Below are positions 23,095-34,772 of a stretch of 64,000 bases of DNA, piece after piece. Under the pieces are notes generated by a model that was not told the origin of the DNA, did no database searches, and saw nothing but the letters and a program-made list of their open reading frames with translations. Position 1 is the stretch's first letter; each line of letters opens with the position of its first letter. Source of the stretch: Notamacropus eugenii (lineage: Eukaryota > Chordata > Mammalia > Diprotodontia > Macropodidae); the NCBI RefSeq assembly GCF_028372415.1, contig NC_092877.1, positions 210,854,116 through 210,918,115 of the forward strand. Direction: 5' to 3'. Made by a program: the position numbers and the translations under genes.

Positions 23095-24245
23095 CATCTA
23101 TTCAAAAATAGCTTATTAAGTAGTTTTGTGCAATGAACTATGCTAGGCTCTGGAGGAGACATGCTCTGGTAGGGAACCTGGTGGGGAAATTATGTATACA
23201 CTGATGCATGCATATATCTATCATGCAAAACAAAATGTAAGTGCATATAAAAAATGCTAAGTCAGGGCAGGGAATAGGGAAGAGAATTAGCAGAGGTAAA
23301 AAGTGCAGGACATACTAGGAGAATTGGGATTAGTCCCATCTGGATGAAACAGCAAGAGAGAGTGGGGAGCAAGGCCTAGAAAGGCAGATGGAAATCAGAC
23401 TTCAGAGTCCTAAATGCCTACTAAGAGGTTTGGGGGTTTTTTTTGGGGGGGGGGGGGTACTTTATTTGGTAAGCAATGAGGAGCCAATGAACATCTGTGA
23501 GTAATGGAGTGACATGATCCAAGCTGTGCATTCACTGGGAAGACTTGCAGCAGTGTTTAGATAGATTAGAAGGGGAAATGACTGAAAGCAGTGAAACCAG
23601 GTGAAAAGCTATTATAAAAGTTAGAGGACAATAGATTTAAACTGGAAAGGACCTTAGGCCTCAACCAATCTTATTCTGTGCTTTTACAAATAAGGAGACT
23701 GAGGATGAGAGGTTAACACTGACTTGTCAAGTTTATACAGAGAATATGACAGAGCTATGAATCAAACCCTATTCTTCTGCTTCCAAACCTAGAGCACTTT
23801 TGGTTCCATTAAGTGAACTTCCAAGTCCAGAATATGAACTGGGGGAGTGACAGTGGGAATGGGAAGGAAGCAAAGAGTGGGAGAGATTTGTGAAAATTAA
23901 ATCCATAATAGATGACAACAAAATGGATGGATTGTGAGTAAAAGAGACAGGACACAAAGAGAGAACTTCAGATCTATTAGTCTGCTGACTTGGAGAGTGG
24001 AGAGGCCCTGACAGAGACAAGAAAGTCAGGAAGAAGAGCAAGTCTGGGGTAGTGTGATGAGTTCAGTTTCAGTCATGTTGAATATGAGGTCCTGCAGAAG
24101 GTTATCCAGTTAGAGGAGTGCAAAAGGCAAAAGGAAAATTGGATGAGGAAGCAAAAGAAAGAAAAAATTCAATACCGGAGTCATAGATGGAATTATCCAT
24201 GTAGAGATGATTGAAGTCACAGAACTAGTTGAAAAAATGCAATCA
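23095..24245 (-). repeat. long L2 fragment
   Basis: About 1.1 kb of L2 in reverse order: 3' terminus at 23100 ('tattaagtagttttgtgcaa'), 'atgaggagccaatgaacatc' near 23480, 'gagtgacatgatccaagctg' near 23507, and 'gagttcagtttcagtcatg' near 24060. Interrupted by the SINE at 23630-23815. Contains a T8G13 run at 23437-23457. Confidence 0.75.
23630..23815 (-). repeat. MIR-type SINE inside L2
   Basis: 'aaactggaaaggaccttagg', 'tacaaataaggagactgagg', 'aacactgacttgtcaagttt', reverse orientation. Confidence 0.65.
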
Positions 24246-24329
24246 ATTTTTAAAAATATGTATTTAAACTAAAAAAAACTAGAGTGCTAATTGCAGTTAG
24301 TTACAAATGTATCCTTAGGAAGGGGGAGT

Positions 24330-24690
24330 ATTTTTTAAAATGTTTATTGATATCTTCTGTTTTTATATCACCTTCAATTCCCGATGTATGCTCCACCATC
24401 CCACCATTGAGAGAGTCATCCCATATACAAAGAATAAAAAAGGGGAAAAGTTCAACAAAATTAACACATCAACCAAGTCCTACAGCAGATTAACTTACCC
24501 ACACCCTAGGCTCTTACCTTGGTAAAACAGAATAGCAAGTACACTCTCCCTTCTCTCTCCATCAGGGTCAAGTGCAGCCATTAGAATTACCCAGTGTTCC
24601 ATTCTGATTTGTTTTGGTTCTTTGCGTTGAAATTGTTATAACCATTGTATATACTATTTTCCTGGCTCTGCTTACTTCACTTTTCATCAA
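24330..24690 (-). mobile_element. L1 3' end of a different subfamily
   Basis: 'tttattgatatcttctgttt' followed by 'caaagaataaaaaagggg' and 'ttcctggctctgcttacttc' is the reverse complement of an L1 3' UTR unlike that at 25116-26173, apart from the final 'ctctgcttacttcac' stretch. Confidence 0.55.
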
Positions 24691-24930
24691 ATAAATACAT
24701 ATATGTGTGTATATACATACACATACATATATGAATATATCACATAGATTAGACATATGTAGATAGATATGGATGATATAGAGGTAAACAATCAGGGGAA
24801 CAATATACACATTGACTACAATAATACAAAACTTGCATTAAGAGGGAGTTTTATACGTACACACGATATTTATATATGAGTATGCATATATACATAAGTA
24901 TATATACATATGTAATGTGTGTATATAATT
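24690..24930. repeat. (TATG/TACA)n microsatellite region
   Basis: Two blocks of TATA/TACA-type units around a short unique spacer. Confidence 0.75.
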
Positions 24931-25039
24931 TTATAGATATAGACAGGTGAAAAACTCTTCCTACCCTCAAGGTGCTTATAATCTAACTGGGAAAAAACAT
25001 CATATACATATATAAATATAAACCAAAAAATGATAGTAA

Positions 25040-26335
25040 GATCTGCAATTTCACTGCTATAGCTAACTCCCAGATGAAGAAATTCCCTCTATCATGGCAG
25101 GCCAGAACTTTTTCTTTTCTTTTTTTTTTTTAGTCCTAATTTCTATTTTTTTTACATTAATTTATTCATTTTCAGTTTTCTACAATCACTTCCATAAGTC
25201 TTAGATTTTCTTCCCCTTCCTCCACCCTCACTCCCTCAGATGGCTTGCAATCTTATTTGGGTTCTACACATACATTCTTATTAAACACATTTTCACATTA
25301 GTCATGTTGCATAGAAGAATTAAAATGAATGTGAGAAATCCTGAGAAAAACCAAACCAAAACACAACATAAGAGAAAATACTCTGCTTCATTCTACATTC
25401 CATTTCCATAGTTCTTTCTCTAGATGTGGATGGCATGTTGCCTCAAGAGTTCTTTGAGAATGTTTTAGGGCCTTGCATTGCTGTAAAGGGCTAGGTCTAC
25501 CAGAAATCGTCCTCACACACTGTGCTTGGTACTGTACACAATGTTCTCCTGGTTCTACTCATTTCACTCAGCATCAGTTCATATAAATCCTTCCAGGCCT
25601 CTCTGAAGTCCTCCTGTTCATCATTTCATATAACACAATAGCATTTCATTATATTCATATACCACAGCTTGTTCAGCCATTCCCCAATTTCCAGTTCTTG
25701 GCCACCACAAAGAGAGCTGCTATAAATATTTTTGTACAAGTGGAACCTTTTCCCATTTTTATGATCTCTTTGGGATACAGTCTTAGAAGAAGTGATATTG
25801 CTGGGTCAAAGGGTATGCACATTTTTATAGCCCTTTGTGCATAGTTCCAAATTGCTCTCCAGAATGGTTGGATCAGCTTACAGCTTCACCAATAATGAAT
25901 AAGTGTTCCAACTCTCCTACATCTTCTCCAACATTTATCATCTTCTAGTTTTGTCATGTTAGCCAATTTGATAGGTGTGATGAGGTACCTCAGAGTTGTT
26001 TTGATTTGCATCTCTCTAATCAACAGTGATTTACAGCATTTTTTCATATGACTATAGATAGCTTTAATTGCTTTCTCGTAAAACTACCTGTTCATATGCT
26101 TTAACAATTTATCAATTGGGGAATGGCTTGTATTCTTGTAAATTTGACTCAGTTCTCTATATTTTAGAAATTAAGGCCAGAACTTTTTCTGAAACTTACA
26201 GAGGGTTGCCTAGAGTGCTGAGAGGTTAAGTGACTTGTCTAGGGTCACACAGCCAGGATGTCTGAAGTGAGACTTTAGTCAGGTCTTCCTGGCTCTGAGT
26301 CCAAATCTCTCTTTGAAATGACACTGCTGCCTCAG
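25040..26335 (-). repeat. CORE-SINE split by an L1 insertion
   Basis: Left part 25040-25115 ('gcaatttcactgctatagct', 'gaaattccctctatcatggc'), right part 26174-26335 ('gagggttgcctagagtgctg', 'cttgtctagggtcacacagc'). Same family as 14040-14225. The L1 at 25116-26173 sits between them. Confidence 0.75.
25116..26173 (-). mobile_element. 5'-truncated L1, about 1.06 kb
   Basis: Reverse strand carries the last part of ORF2 (from the MQIKT-type segment near 26010) and the whole 3' UTR, ending in a T-rich tail at 25116-25131. A perfect 17-bp target duplication, aggccagaactttttct, lies at 25099-25115 and 26174-26190. Several stops break the ORF2 remnant. Confidence 0.92.
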
Positions 26336-26398
26336 TAAATGAAATGACAGAAACAAATACACACATACACAAGAACAGAGACCGAGACAGAGCAATAA

Positions 26399-26424
26399 AG
26401 TTGATATAGTGTTTTAAGGTGAGA
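26399..26424 (-). repeat. SINE, left stub cut by HAL1-like copy 2
   Basis: 'gttgatatagtgttttaagg' is the start of a SINE tail region whose remainder begins at 29423. In other SINE copies these parts join directly (for example 'tgatttaaggtttgcaaag' near 37470). Confidence 0.6.
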
Positions 26425-26436
26425 CAAGGGGCAAGT

Positions 26437-26445
26437 CAAGATGGC
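26437..26445 (+). promoter_or_regulatory. YY1-type motif at L1 5' end
   Basis: CAAGATGGC, ten or so bases from the 5' end, the position known for human L1. Confidence 0.55.
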
Positions 26446-27156
26446 AGAGTAGGACAGATCTGCTCTAGCTCTCCTCTCATAGCCCATAAAATACCTGTAA
26501 AAATGAGTCTAAACAAATTATAGAGCAGCAGAAGCCACAAACTGACAGAGTAAAACAGATTTCTAGCCCAAGACAGCCTAGAAGGCTCAAAGGAAAGGTT
26601 TATCACACCAGGCTTCGAGTGGGGCGCAACCCAGCCTGGGCCACACAGCATGGACAGGACTGGAGCAGGCTTCAGGGCATGGAATCATGGATAGCAGCTG
26701 CGGTTCCCAGATTTCTCAACTCACAAATGCCAAAGGCAGCTTCAAAGGTCAGTGAGAAAGCTCTTTCACCTGGGTGAGAGAGGAGTGTGGTCTGGCCCCA
26801 GCCTTGGCCACAGGGTGGCAACAGCCACTGAGGCAGTAGGCTGCACTTTTGGAGCCCTGGCCTAAGTACCCTGGGGGAATTGAGCAGCTGATCTTCATCT
26901 CAGTACTGAGTGGCAATCCTGGGGTGAGGAGGAGCACTGGTGTGGTGGAGATGCTGGAGGCTCTAGACAGGGAATTCTACTCATAGAACCTAGGCAGTAA
27001 AGCTTGTGGTTGTTTCCAGACCAGAGTGCAGGCCAGGAGAGGAATAAACTCTTCTCCCTTGATTGTGCCACCTTGGAGGAACTGAGAACTTCCAGGTCCC
27101 TAGAGCATAACCTCCACTTGACAAAGGACTCACAAGTGAAGCAACTACCTGGGAAA

Positions 27157-28228
27157 ATGCCCAAAAAAGGGAAAAAATAACACTATAGAAGATTACTTTC
27201 TTGGTGAAAAGATATTTTCTTCCGTCCTTTCAGATGAGGAAGAACAAAGCATACCATCAGAGGAAGGCATCAGAATCAAGCCTACTACATCCAAAACCTC
27301 CACACACAAAAAAATATGCAATGGTCTCAGGCCATGGAAGAGCTCAAAAAAATTTTAAAAATCAAGTAAAAGAGGTGGAGGAAAAATTGAGAAGAGAAAT
27401 GAGAGTAATGCAAGAAATGAGAGTAATGCAACAGTTTGCTAAAGGAGACCCAAAAAATGCTGAAGAAAATAACACCTTTACAAATAGACTAACCCAAATA
27501 GCAAAAGAGTTTCAAAAAACTACTGAGGAGAAGAATGCTTTAAAAAGCAGAATTAGCCAAATGGAAAAGGAGATTCAAAAGTTCACTGAATTAGAATGGA
27601 GCAGATGAAACCTAATGACTTTATGAGAAACTGAGAAATTATAAAACAAAGCCAAAAGAATGAAAAAATAGAAGACAATGTGAACTATCTCACTGGAAAA
27701 ACAACTGACCTCGAAAATAGATCCAGGAGAGATCATTTAAAAATTATTGGTCTACTTGAAAACCATGATTAAAAAAAAGAGCCTAGACATCATCTTCCAA
27801 GAAATTATCAAGGAAAATTGCCCTGATATTCTAGAACTAGAAGGTAAAATAGAAATAGAAAGAATTCACCTAACACCTTTTGAAAGAGATCCCGAAAGGT
27901 GTAGTCAAATTCCAGAATTCCCATGTCAAAGAGAAAATATTACAAGCAGCCAGAAAAAACAATTCAAGTATTGTGGAAATACAATCAGGATAACACAGGA
28001 TTTAGCATCTTCTACCCTGAAGGATCGAAGGGCTTGGAATATGATATTCCAGAAGTCAGAGGAGATAGGAATAAATCCAAGAATCCCCTACCAGCAAAAC
28101 TGAGTATAATACTTCAGGGGGGAAAATGGAATTTCAGTGAAATAGAGGACTTTCAATCATTCTTGCTGAAAAGACCGGAGCTGAATAGAAAATTTGACTT
28201 TCAAATAGAAGAATCAAGAGAAAGATGA
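27157..28228 (+). pseudogene. L1 ORF1 (HAL1-like copy 2), disrupted
   Basis: Start ATG at 27157 is intact, but a one-base deletion in the basic N-terminus brings TAA at codon 8 (27178-27180). The coiled-coil part is readable at about 27330-27605 (NAEENNTFTNRLTQIAKEF), with a short direct duplication giving MRVMQEMRVMQ, and part of the coil before the RRM is missing. The RRM and C-terminal domain survive in pieces (27747-28228, two frames). Stop TGA at 28226-28228. Confidence 0.85.
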
Positions 28229-28354
28229 AAAGATAAACAGGAAAGAGAAGCCTTAAGGAACTCATTAAAGCTGAATTGTTTACATTTGTACATGGAAAGG
28301 TGCTCTTTGTAACTCATGAGACCTTTGTCAATATTAGGGTAATTAGAGGGAACA

Positions 28355-28550
28355 TACACACACACACACACACACACACATGTAGGTGTATATGAGTATT
28401 CATGTCTGTATATGTTATATATATGTAGGATGTATATGTTCATTATTGTATGTATGTATATGTATGCATGCAAATGTATATGTGCATGCATACATGCGTA
28501 TATATGTATATGTGTGTGTATATGTGAATATACGTATAGAGAGAGAGAGA
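28355..28550. repeat. (AC)n, (TATG)n and (GA)n inside HAL1-like copy 2
   Basis: About 14 AC units, then TATG-type units, then a GAGA run, starting about 127 bp after the ORF1 stop. Confidence 0.9.
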
Positions 28551-29422
28551 GAAACAGAGGGCAGAGTGAGCTGATTATTAATATGAATGAATAGAATAAA
28601 ATTTGGAAAATTCCATCATAAAATATGAATGAATGAATAAAATTTACCGTTGAATGAATGTACTAGAAGTAAGAGAAAGGGAGAGGTAGAATGTAGCAAA
28701 TCATCTCACATTCAAGAGGGAAGAAAGAGCTTCTACAATGGAGGGGAAGAGGGGAGAGATGAAAGGAAATAAGTGAGCCTTACTCTCATGGGATTTGGCT
28801 TAAGGAGGGAATAACACACTCAATTGGATATGGAAATCTATTTCACCCTGCAGGAAGGCAAGGGGGAAGGGGATAGGAGAGGGAAGATAATAGAAGGCAC
28901 AGCCAACTGGGGAAAGGGATAATCAGAAGCAAACACCATTGTGGTAAAGACAGGTCAAGGGAGAGAATGGAATAAATAAAGGGCAGGATAGGCAGAAGGA
29001 AATTTGGTTAGTCTTTTACAACACAACTATTATGGAAGTGTTTTGCATTGTTACACATGTATGACCTATTTGGAACTGCTTGTTTTGTCAATGAGGGTGG
29101 ATGGGAAGGGAGGGAAAGAATATGGAACTCAAAGCTTTAAGAATGAATGTTGAAAAATTGTTTTAGCATGCAACTGGAAATTAAGATATACAGGCAATGG
29201 AGTATAGAAATTTATTTTGTCCTACAGGAAAATAGAGGGGAAGGGGGATGGAAGAAGGGTGGGGAATAGAAGGGAGGACAGACTGGAGGAAGGGATGGAT
29301 GGGGTACATGCTGTCCTGGGGTGGGGAGTGGGGATAGATGGGGAGAAAATTTTGAATTCGAATTCTTGTGAAAGTGAAAGTTGAGAACCGAAAAATAAAC
29401 TCTATATTAAAAATAAAAAAAG

Positions 29423-29615
29423 ATTTGCAAAATCTTGCAGTATTATCCCACTTTATCTTTACAATATCTGTGGGAGGTATTATCATTTTTCCTATTTTAC
29501 TGATGAGGAAACTCATCTGTACATAGAATTTAAGTGACTTGTTCAGGGTCACACTTCTATGAAGTGTCTGAGGCAGACTTCCTGACTCCAACGCTACACT
29601 CTGTCCATTATAGAT
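29423..29615 (-). repeat. SINE, right part
   Basis: 'gcagtattatcccacttta', 'ttactgatgaggaaactcat', 'cttgttcagggtcacactt'; completes the stub at 26399. Confidence 0.7.
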
Positions 29616-29680
29616 AGATGAAAGATAGAGAAGCTGAAAAAGAGAGAGACAGTGAGAGACAGAGACAGAGAGACAGACAT
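29616..29680. repeat. (GA)n-rich tract
   Basis: GAGACAGA-type simple repeat. Confidence 0.8.
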
Positions 29681-29689
29681 CTGCATACC

Positions 29690-30277
29690 TACATTCATTG
29701 ATATATTGATACAATGCAGTTTGGGGGGATGCTGCTTGGGTCAGAACCATCAGGACCTGGGAGGAGTAATACTACTGGTTTCCTCTGTAACTACTTAATT
29801 CTTTCATTTCTTGTGACTGTCATCCAAACAGTCTTTGCAGTCTTAGTGATTAAGCTGCTTCTTATACAGAAAGACAGCAACTTGCTCTGAATAATGATAC
29901 TGGCATGTAGAATTCCATGAAAGAAGAGAACTGCTAAAATGTCAGAAAATTTCACAAGTAGCTTTGTTTTCTTAGAAATTCTAAATGAGCCATCCTCATA
30001 GTCTAAATGCTACTGTGTTATCACTTGTGAGAGTTTCAGATTTATTATATGATGATCATTACAGCTTTCAGCACCAAGAATACAATTAGTGCTGCTTTCC
30101 ATTGCAGGTCCAGCTCCGGTCAGCCAGATATGTATGGCCTCAAGTCTATCTGTGATGCCTTTCTCTTGACGATAGATTAGGAGGTAGAATTATAAATGAT
30201 GACCTTTGCACATTTATGGAACAGGAAGTTAGCCCTGTTGTGTTTTGTGATCCCACAATGTCCTTTCATATGCTAAC
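29690..30277. other. anonymous sequence
   Basis: No recognised gene or repeat. Confidence 0.35.
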
Positions 30278-30447
30278 ATCAATGTTGGCATGTATATTGG
30301 AACCCTTTGCCACCATCACCACAGTCCTCACCAAGAAGCAGGTTGCCAGATGTTACACAAATTGAATTCATGTTGGTGTGTATGTTGGAACTCATCACCA
30401 CCATCATCCCAATCCTCACCAAGGATCAGACTGCTAGATGTTACACA
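30278..30447. repeat. two-copy tandem repeat, about 85 bp unit
   Basis: Both units run 'atgttgg..tgtat.ttggaac', a CACCATCACC-type stretch, 'tcctcaccaag', then 'ccagatgttacaca' or 'ctagatgttacaca'. Diverged by several substitutions. Confidence 0.75.
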
Positions 30448-30529
30448 GACTCGTTGAGTCATTCAGTGAGATCATTCAGAGCTATGTAAAATATTGGTAT
30501 TATATAAATACTTGATATACATTTATCAA

Positions 30530-30740
30530 GCTAGCATTTATATAGTCTTAAGGCTTACAAAATGTTTTACAAATATCTCATTTTATCCTCACAAAATCCT
30601 GAAAGGTGGGTGCCATTATTATTTCAATTTTGTAGATGAGGAAACAACGAGAGGTGAAATGATTTAAGCCAGGGTCATACTAGGAAGTGTCTGAGGCCAG
30701 ATGTGAATTCAGATTTTACTAGACTATATCTATGTACTAA
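30530..30740 (-). repeat. CORE-type SINE
   Basis: 'tatctcattttatcctcaca', 'tttgtagatgaggaaacaa', 'gtgtctgaggccagatgtg' in reverse orientation. Confidence 0.8.
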
Positions 30741-31368
30741 GGGCTCTATTTTTCTTTTTTTCTTTTTGAAGATGAGGAGGGTAGACGTATTATTACTCAA
30801 TGGTGGAGTAGTGGGAAGGACAGATAAATAAAGGGAAAAATTATTTAAATTTTTATTTTATATTGGACAGGGGAGTGGTAATGGTAGATCATGATATAAT
30901 GATTCCAAAAGAAATGAATTTCAGTGAAATATTTAAAAATACACAGAAGAGAACTAAAGTAAGTTTATCTCTTCCATCATATTCTTTGGTGTGAAGACAT
31001 GATCATGTGGCAAAAATTCACTAAAAGGCAGAATTGAGGGGGGAGTGGTATGTAGGGAAAGAAGTTTCCCTTTTGGGTATTACTGGATTTAATACTTCCT
31101 CCTGTAGGGTGTCAGTAATTCTTTGGGACTTTGAGCATTACTGGGGAAGGGAGGAAACCCTACCAAGCTTCCTTTCATTTCACCTGGAAATCTAACATGA
31201 CATTAAGAGACAGGATGGGGTTTATCCATAACAAGTTATAGTACTCTCTAGAAACAGTAAGAATTCAAGTACACTTTGTAGAGGTCATTCTAGGTCACCT
31301 GTCTATGCAAAATAGGGAATCTCAAACTGCAACCATCAAATTAGGGGGTATTTAAACTAGACAATGCA
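30741..31368. other. anonymous sequence
   Basis: No recognised gene or repeat. Confidence 0.35.
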
Positions 31369-31527
31369 TCAGATAATGATTTGGAGCTCTTTGTGGTAAA
31401 ATGAAATCTGTCATAAGAGAGGGTTCAACAACGGTGGGATGGAGAGGGACACAATTTATCAGATACTGATTTAAAGTAGTTTTTGGTGAAATGAAATCTG
31501 TAATGAGAGGGTTCAATAATGGTGAGG
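31369..31527. repeat. diverged tandem duplication, about 85-90 bp unit
   Basis: Unit 1 'atcagataatgatttggag...aaatgaaatctgtcataag...gggttcaacaacggtggg'; unit 2 'atcagatactgatttaaag...aaatgaaatctgtaatgag...gggttcaataatggtgag'. Unit 2 is cut by the L1 at 31528 and appears to resume near 32199. Confidence 0.7.
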
Positions 31528-32198
31528 ATTCAAATAGATCATAAAAATGGGAAAAGGACCCACATGTAAAAAATATTTATAGCAGCTCTTTTTGTGGTAG
31601 TCAAGAACTGGAAATTGAGGGAATACCCATCCATTGGGGAATAACTGAGCAAGTTGTGGTATATGAATGTAATGGAATACTATTGTGCTATAACAAATGA
31701 TGAACAGGCAGACTTCACAAAACCTGAAAAGACTTATATGAACTAATGAGGAGTAAAAAGAGCAGAACCAGGAGAACTTTGTACACAGAAACAACCACAG
31801 TGTGCGATGACAGACTTTGTTAAGACTTAGTTCTTCTCAGCAATGCTGCAAGGACCTAGAACAATTCCAAAAGACTCATGATAGAAAATGTCATCCACAT
31901 CCAGAACAAGAAATACGGAGTCTGAATGCAAGTCAAAGCTAACTATTTTTTTTTTGTTTTGCTTTGTTTTGTTCTCATGGTTCCTCCCATTCATTCTAAT
32001 TCTTCTATACAATATGACTAATGTGAAAATACATTTAATAAGAATGTATATGTGGAGCCCTGTCACATTGCATGCCATCTTGGGGTTGGGGGTACTGAGG
32101 AAGGAGGAGAAAATTTAAAACCTATGGAAGTGAATGTTGAAAACTAAAAATAAATTATGTAAAAATAAAAAAATATTTCCTCAATCAAAAAAAAACCA
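31528..32198 (+). mobile_element. 5'-truncated L1
   Basis: Begins in late ORF2 ('atcataaaaatgggaaaagg'), stops in all frames, then 'gagcagaaccaggagaactt' 3' UTR and an A-rich tail. Flanks aatggtgaggat (31516) and aatggtggggat (32199) could be a 12-bp target duplication with one change. Confidence 0.8.
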
Positions 32199-32210
32199 AT
32201 GGTGGGGATG

Positions 32211-33584
32211 AGGGGAGAGGTGAAGGATGTTAAGGGGAAATGACTGTATTGTAAAAATAAAAGATAACAATAAAGCTATGTTTAAAAATGAAATCTCCAT
32301 TGTAAGTCTGATATAAATCACTTTATTGAAATGGAATTAGAATTTCTTGAGCCCAAGCCATGAGGATTGAGAGCAATAGTGGGGGTCCATCTCATTCTCT
32401 TGACTCTCCCTGGCCATCTCTGTACGCCATCTTATAATAGCACAGCATATGCAATTTTATCAGCCCATTCTTTCCCCAGTTTGCTAGATATTTAGGAGTT
32501 CAAATGAAGAATGAGACTCATTCCAAGTGACAAGTAGCATTTTACAAAGTTGATTTAAGTAATTGTGATGCCAAACTGGCACTTAATGAATTTCTGCAGA
32601 GGAAACACTTTTCATATTCGAAAATGGAATCACAGCATGTACTTTATCTGGGAACCACACAGCTAAGGGAGTAGCTTTTTTTTTCCGCTAAGGCATCACT
32701 GTGTTACAAATAGTTAGCATGGTCTGAACCGCCAACTTTAATTGCTTATCTATATGTAACAGGGTCATGGAGCATGCTTGGGTTTGTCCTCCTTTATGAG
32801 TTATAATGAATATTCTCTACTTGGCTCCAGTCTGCCACATGGAGGCTTGGGCGGGTTGACAGAAAGTGCTACTTCCAGCCCATTGGAAGAGACTTGTATT
32901 GTGTAGTGACAAAGAGTCCTATAATTGACTGCTGTGCTGGAAAAGCTGATGACTCAAGGGACATTTTCAAAAGAAGAAACAGCTTCTGGATTTGGCCTCT
33001 TGGCTATTCCTGTCCAGAAAGCAAGACTGAGTGACTTCAGTGAGGGTTAAGGAAGGACAAGGTCCTTCTTTAGAATATATCTCTAGTGTAAAGGTGCTTT
33101 CACCCACATGGCAGCTAATGCAAAGGGATTTAATCAGACCAGCTTGAGTCAGGGACCCTTGGCTGTCTTTGTCTTTGTGTTTGTTCATTCCTGACCTTGG
33201 GAGAACAAATATCCTGAGATAGAAGTGTCCAGGCAGTCTAGTGAATTTCAAAAGATCTAGAAGTCTGTGACTATGCTGGATGCTATGAAGAAGCCATAGC
33301 CACAGGCACAAAAGAGGCACTGCCATCCACCAGACAAGCAGCATAGTGGGCTTAGAAAGTATAATCCTCTAATTATCTGTCAAGCTTTTTTAGAAATGAG
33401 CCCAGAAAGATCTGTCCATCTAAGGAGAGGAGAAAACACTAGCCCCTACACTTCCAGCAGTGATTCTTCTATGATAGAAGACATTTTTAAAAATTGTTTT
33501 ACTTTTAAAATTAGTATAATTTATCAGCCTATTCTCCACCTAAATTTCATAACACACATTTGAGTGCTCCATGGTTTAGGTGGT
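32211..33584. other. anonymous sequence, no exon recognised
   Basis: About 1.4 kb that looks single-copy. The minus-strand frame at 32967-33344 (125 codons) is the longest non-repeat frame in the window, but it lacks splice or family support and I regard it as chance. Confidence 0.35.
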
Positions 33585-33660
33585 GAGTCTGGGAAGGCTT
33601 CTTGGAGGAGACACCTGATATAGACCTTGAAGAAAAGGCTTCCAACATTTGGTGCTACAG
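33585..33660 (-). repeat. L2 internal fragment
   Basis: 'gggaaggcttcttggaggag' and 'tatagaccttgaagaaaagg' match an internal L2 stretch. Confidence 0.6.
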
Positions 33661-33834
33661 ATGATGTCCATTCTAGGCATATGGGAAAATATCTCCACAA
33701 ATACATAGAAATGGGGGAGGGGAAAAGATGGGGAGAAAGGTGATGATATGAGCCTGCAGGATCCCCCCACCGCTCCTTCCCATACTCTTGTAGGTACAAC
33801 TAAAGGAAATCTCCTTTACTTGAGTCAAGCAGAG

Positions 33835-34030
33835 TAGGCTCAGTTTGCACTCCTGACCCTAGCTATGTGATTGATTATGGGCAAATGGAGCCTCAGCTTT
33901 CCCATTTGCAAAATCAGAATAATCATAGTACTTTGTTCACATATTCGTTTTGAGGCTTAAATCAGATAATACATAGAGAGTATTTTTGCAAACTTTAAAG
34001 TGCTATTTAAATAACAGTTACACTTATTGG
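33835..34030 (+). repeat. MIR
   Basis: 'ctcctgaccctagctatgtg', 'cctcagctttcccatttgca' and 'ttgaggcttaaatcagataa'. Confidence 0.65.
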
Positions 34031-34312
34031 AGCCACGAGGGGAAAGAGAAGGTGGAGTAACCAGTCCTGATAGAAAGATTGTGGTTCAGCTTTTTTCTCC
34101 ACCCCCTTCAAACTTTATAGGTTTCAAAATGCCCTCATGTTCCTAAAAGGAGAAATCATGACTCATCTTTTCCTCCATTCTCCCAAGAGGCTCCAGCTCT
34201 TAGAGGGGCTAATTTTTCCAACATGATGAGTTCTAAGGGAGTGACAAAAATAAACTACATTGTAGGACAGGAAGAGCCATAGTTTGTGTTTACTTATCTA
34301 TATAAATATATT

Positions 34313-34548
34313 TTGTTGTTGTTCAGTAAATCCAACTCTTCTTGACCCCATCTGAGGTTTTCTTAGCAGAGATACTGGAATGATTTGTCATTTTCTTCTC
34401 CAACTCTTTGTACAGATGTGGAAACTGCAGCAAACAGGGTTACGTGACTTGCCCAAGGTCACACATCTAATAATTTTCTGAGGGTGGACTTAACCTTAAG
34501 TCTTCCTAATTCCAGGCCTGGTGCTCTATCTACTGTACCACCTTGTTG
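34313..34548 (-). repeat. tRNA-derived marsupial SINE
   Basis: 'tgttgttgttcagtaaatcc', 'tgacttgcccaaggtcacac', 'gtgctctatctactgtacca'. Confidence 0.88.
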
Positions 34549-34564
34549 TCATGTTAGTATATAC

Positions 34565-34678
34565 TTCAAGAGAATGTAAGGTCCTTTAGGACAAGAACTA
34601 GAGAGGATTTCTTGTTTTATCTTTGTAGTTTCAGCACCTAGCACACAATAGACAATAAATGCTTTTATATTGAGGAAC
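34565..34678 (+). repeat. L2 3' end
   Basis: 'gaatgtaaggtcctttagga', 'tttcagcacctagcacaca', 'acaataaatgctttt'. Confidence 0.7.
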
Positions 34679-34772
34679 TGTCCCTAAAATTGAGGACATT
34701 AACTATGAACTAGAGGTCAGTCACTAAGATGCTACAGGTTCATTGCTAGAATATCTCTATTTCAAAAGACCA

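Larger units (their letters stand above)
26427..29422 (+). mobile_element. ORF1-only L1 derivative (HAL1-like), copy 2
   Basis: 5' end ggggcaagtcaagatggc, about 730 bp of 5' UTR, broken ORF1 (27157-28228), microsatellite from 28355, about 870 bp of 3' UTR with an internal near-duplicate segment, A-rich tail at about 29395-29420. No ORF2. It aligns over its whole length with copy 1, including the 3' UTR texts 'gggatttggcttaaggag' and 'ttacacatgtatgacctatt'. It sits inside a SINE; no target duplication is obvious. Confidence 0.82.

Noticed and set aside
32967..33344. 125-codon minus-strand frame as a gene
   Set aside because: No family resemblance, no splice or promoter context, and such length is expected by chance at this window size.
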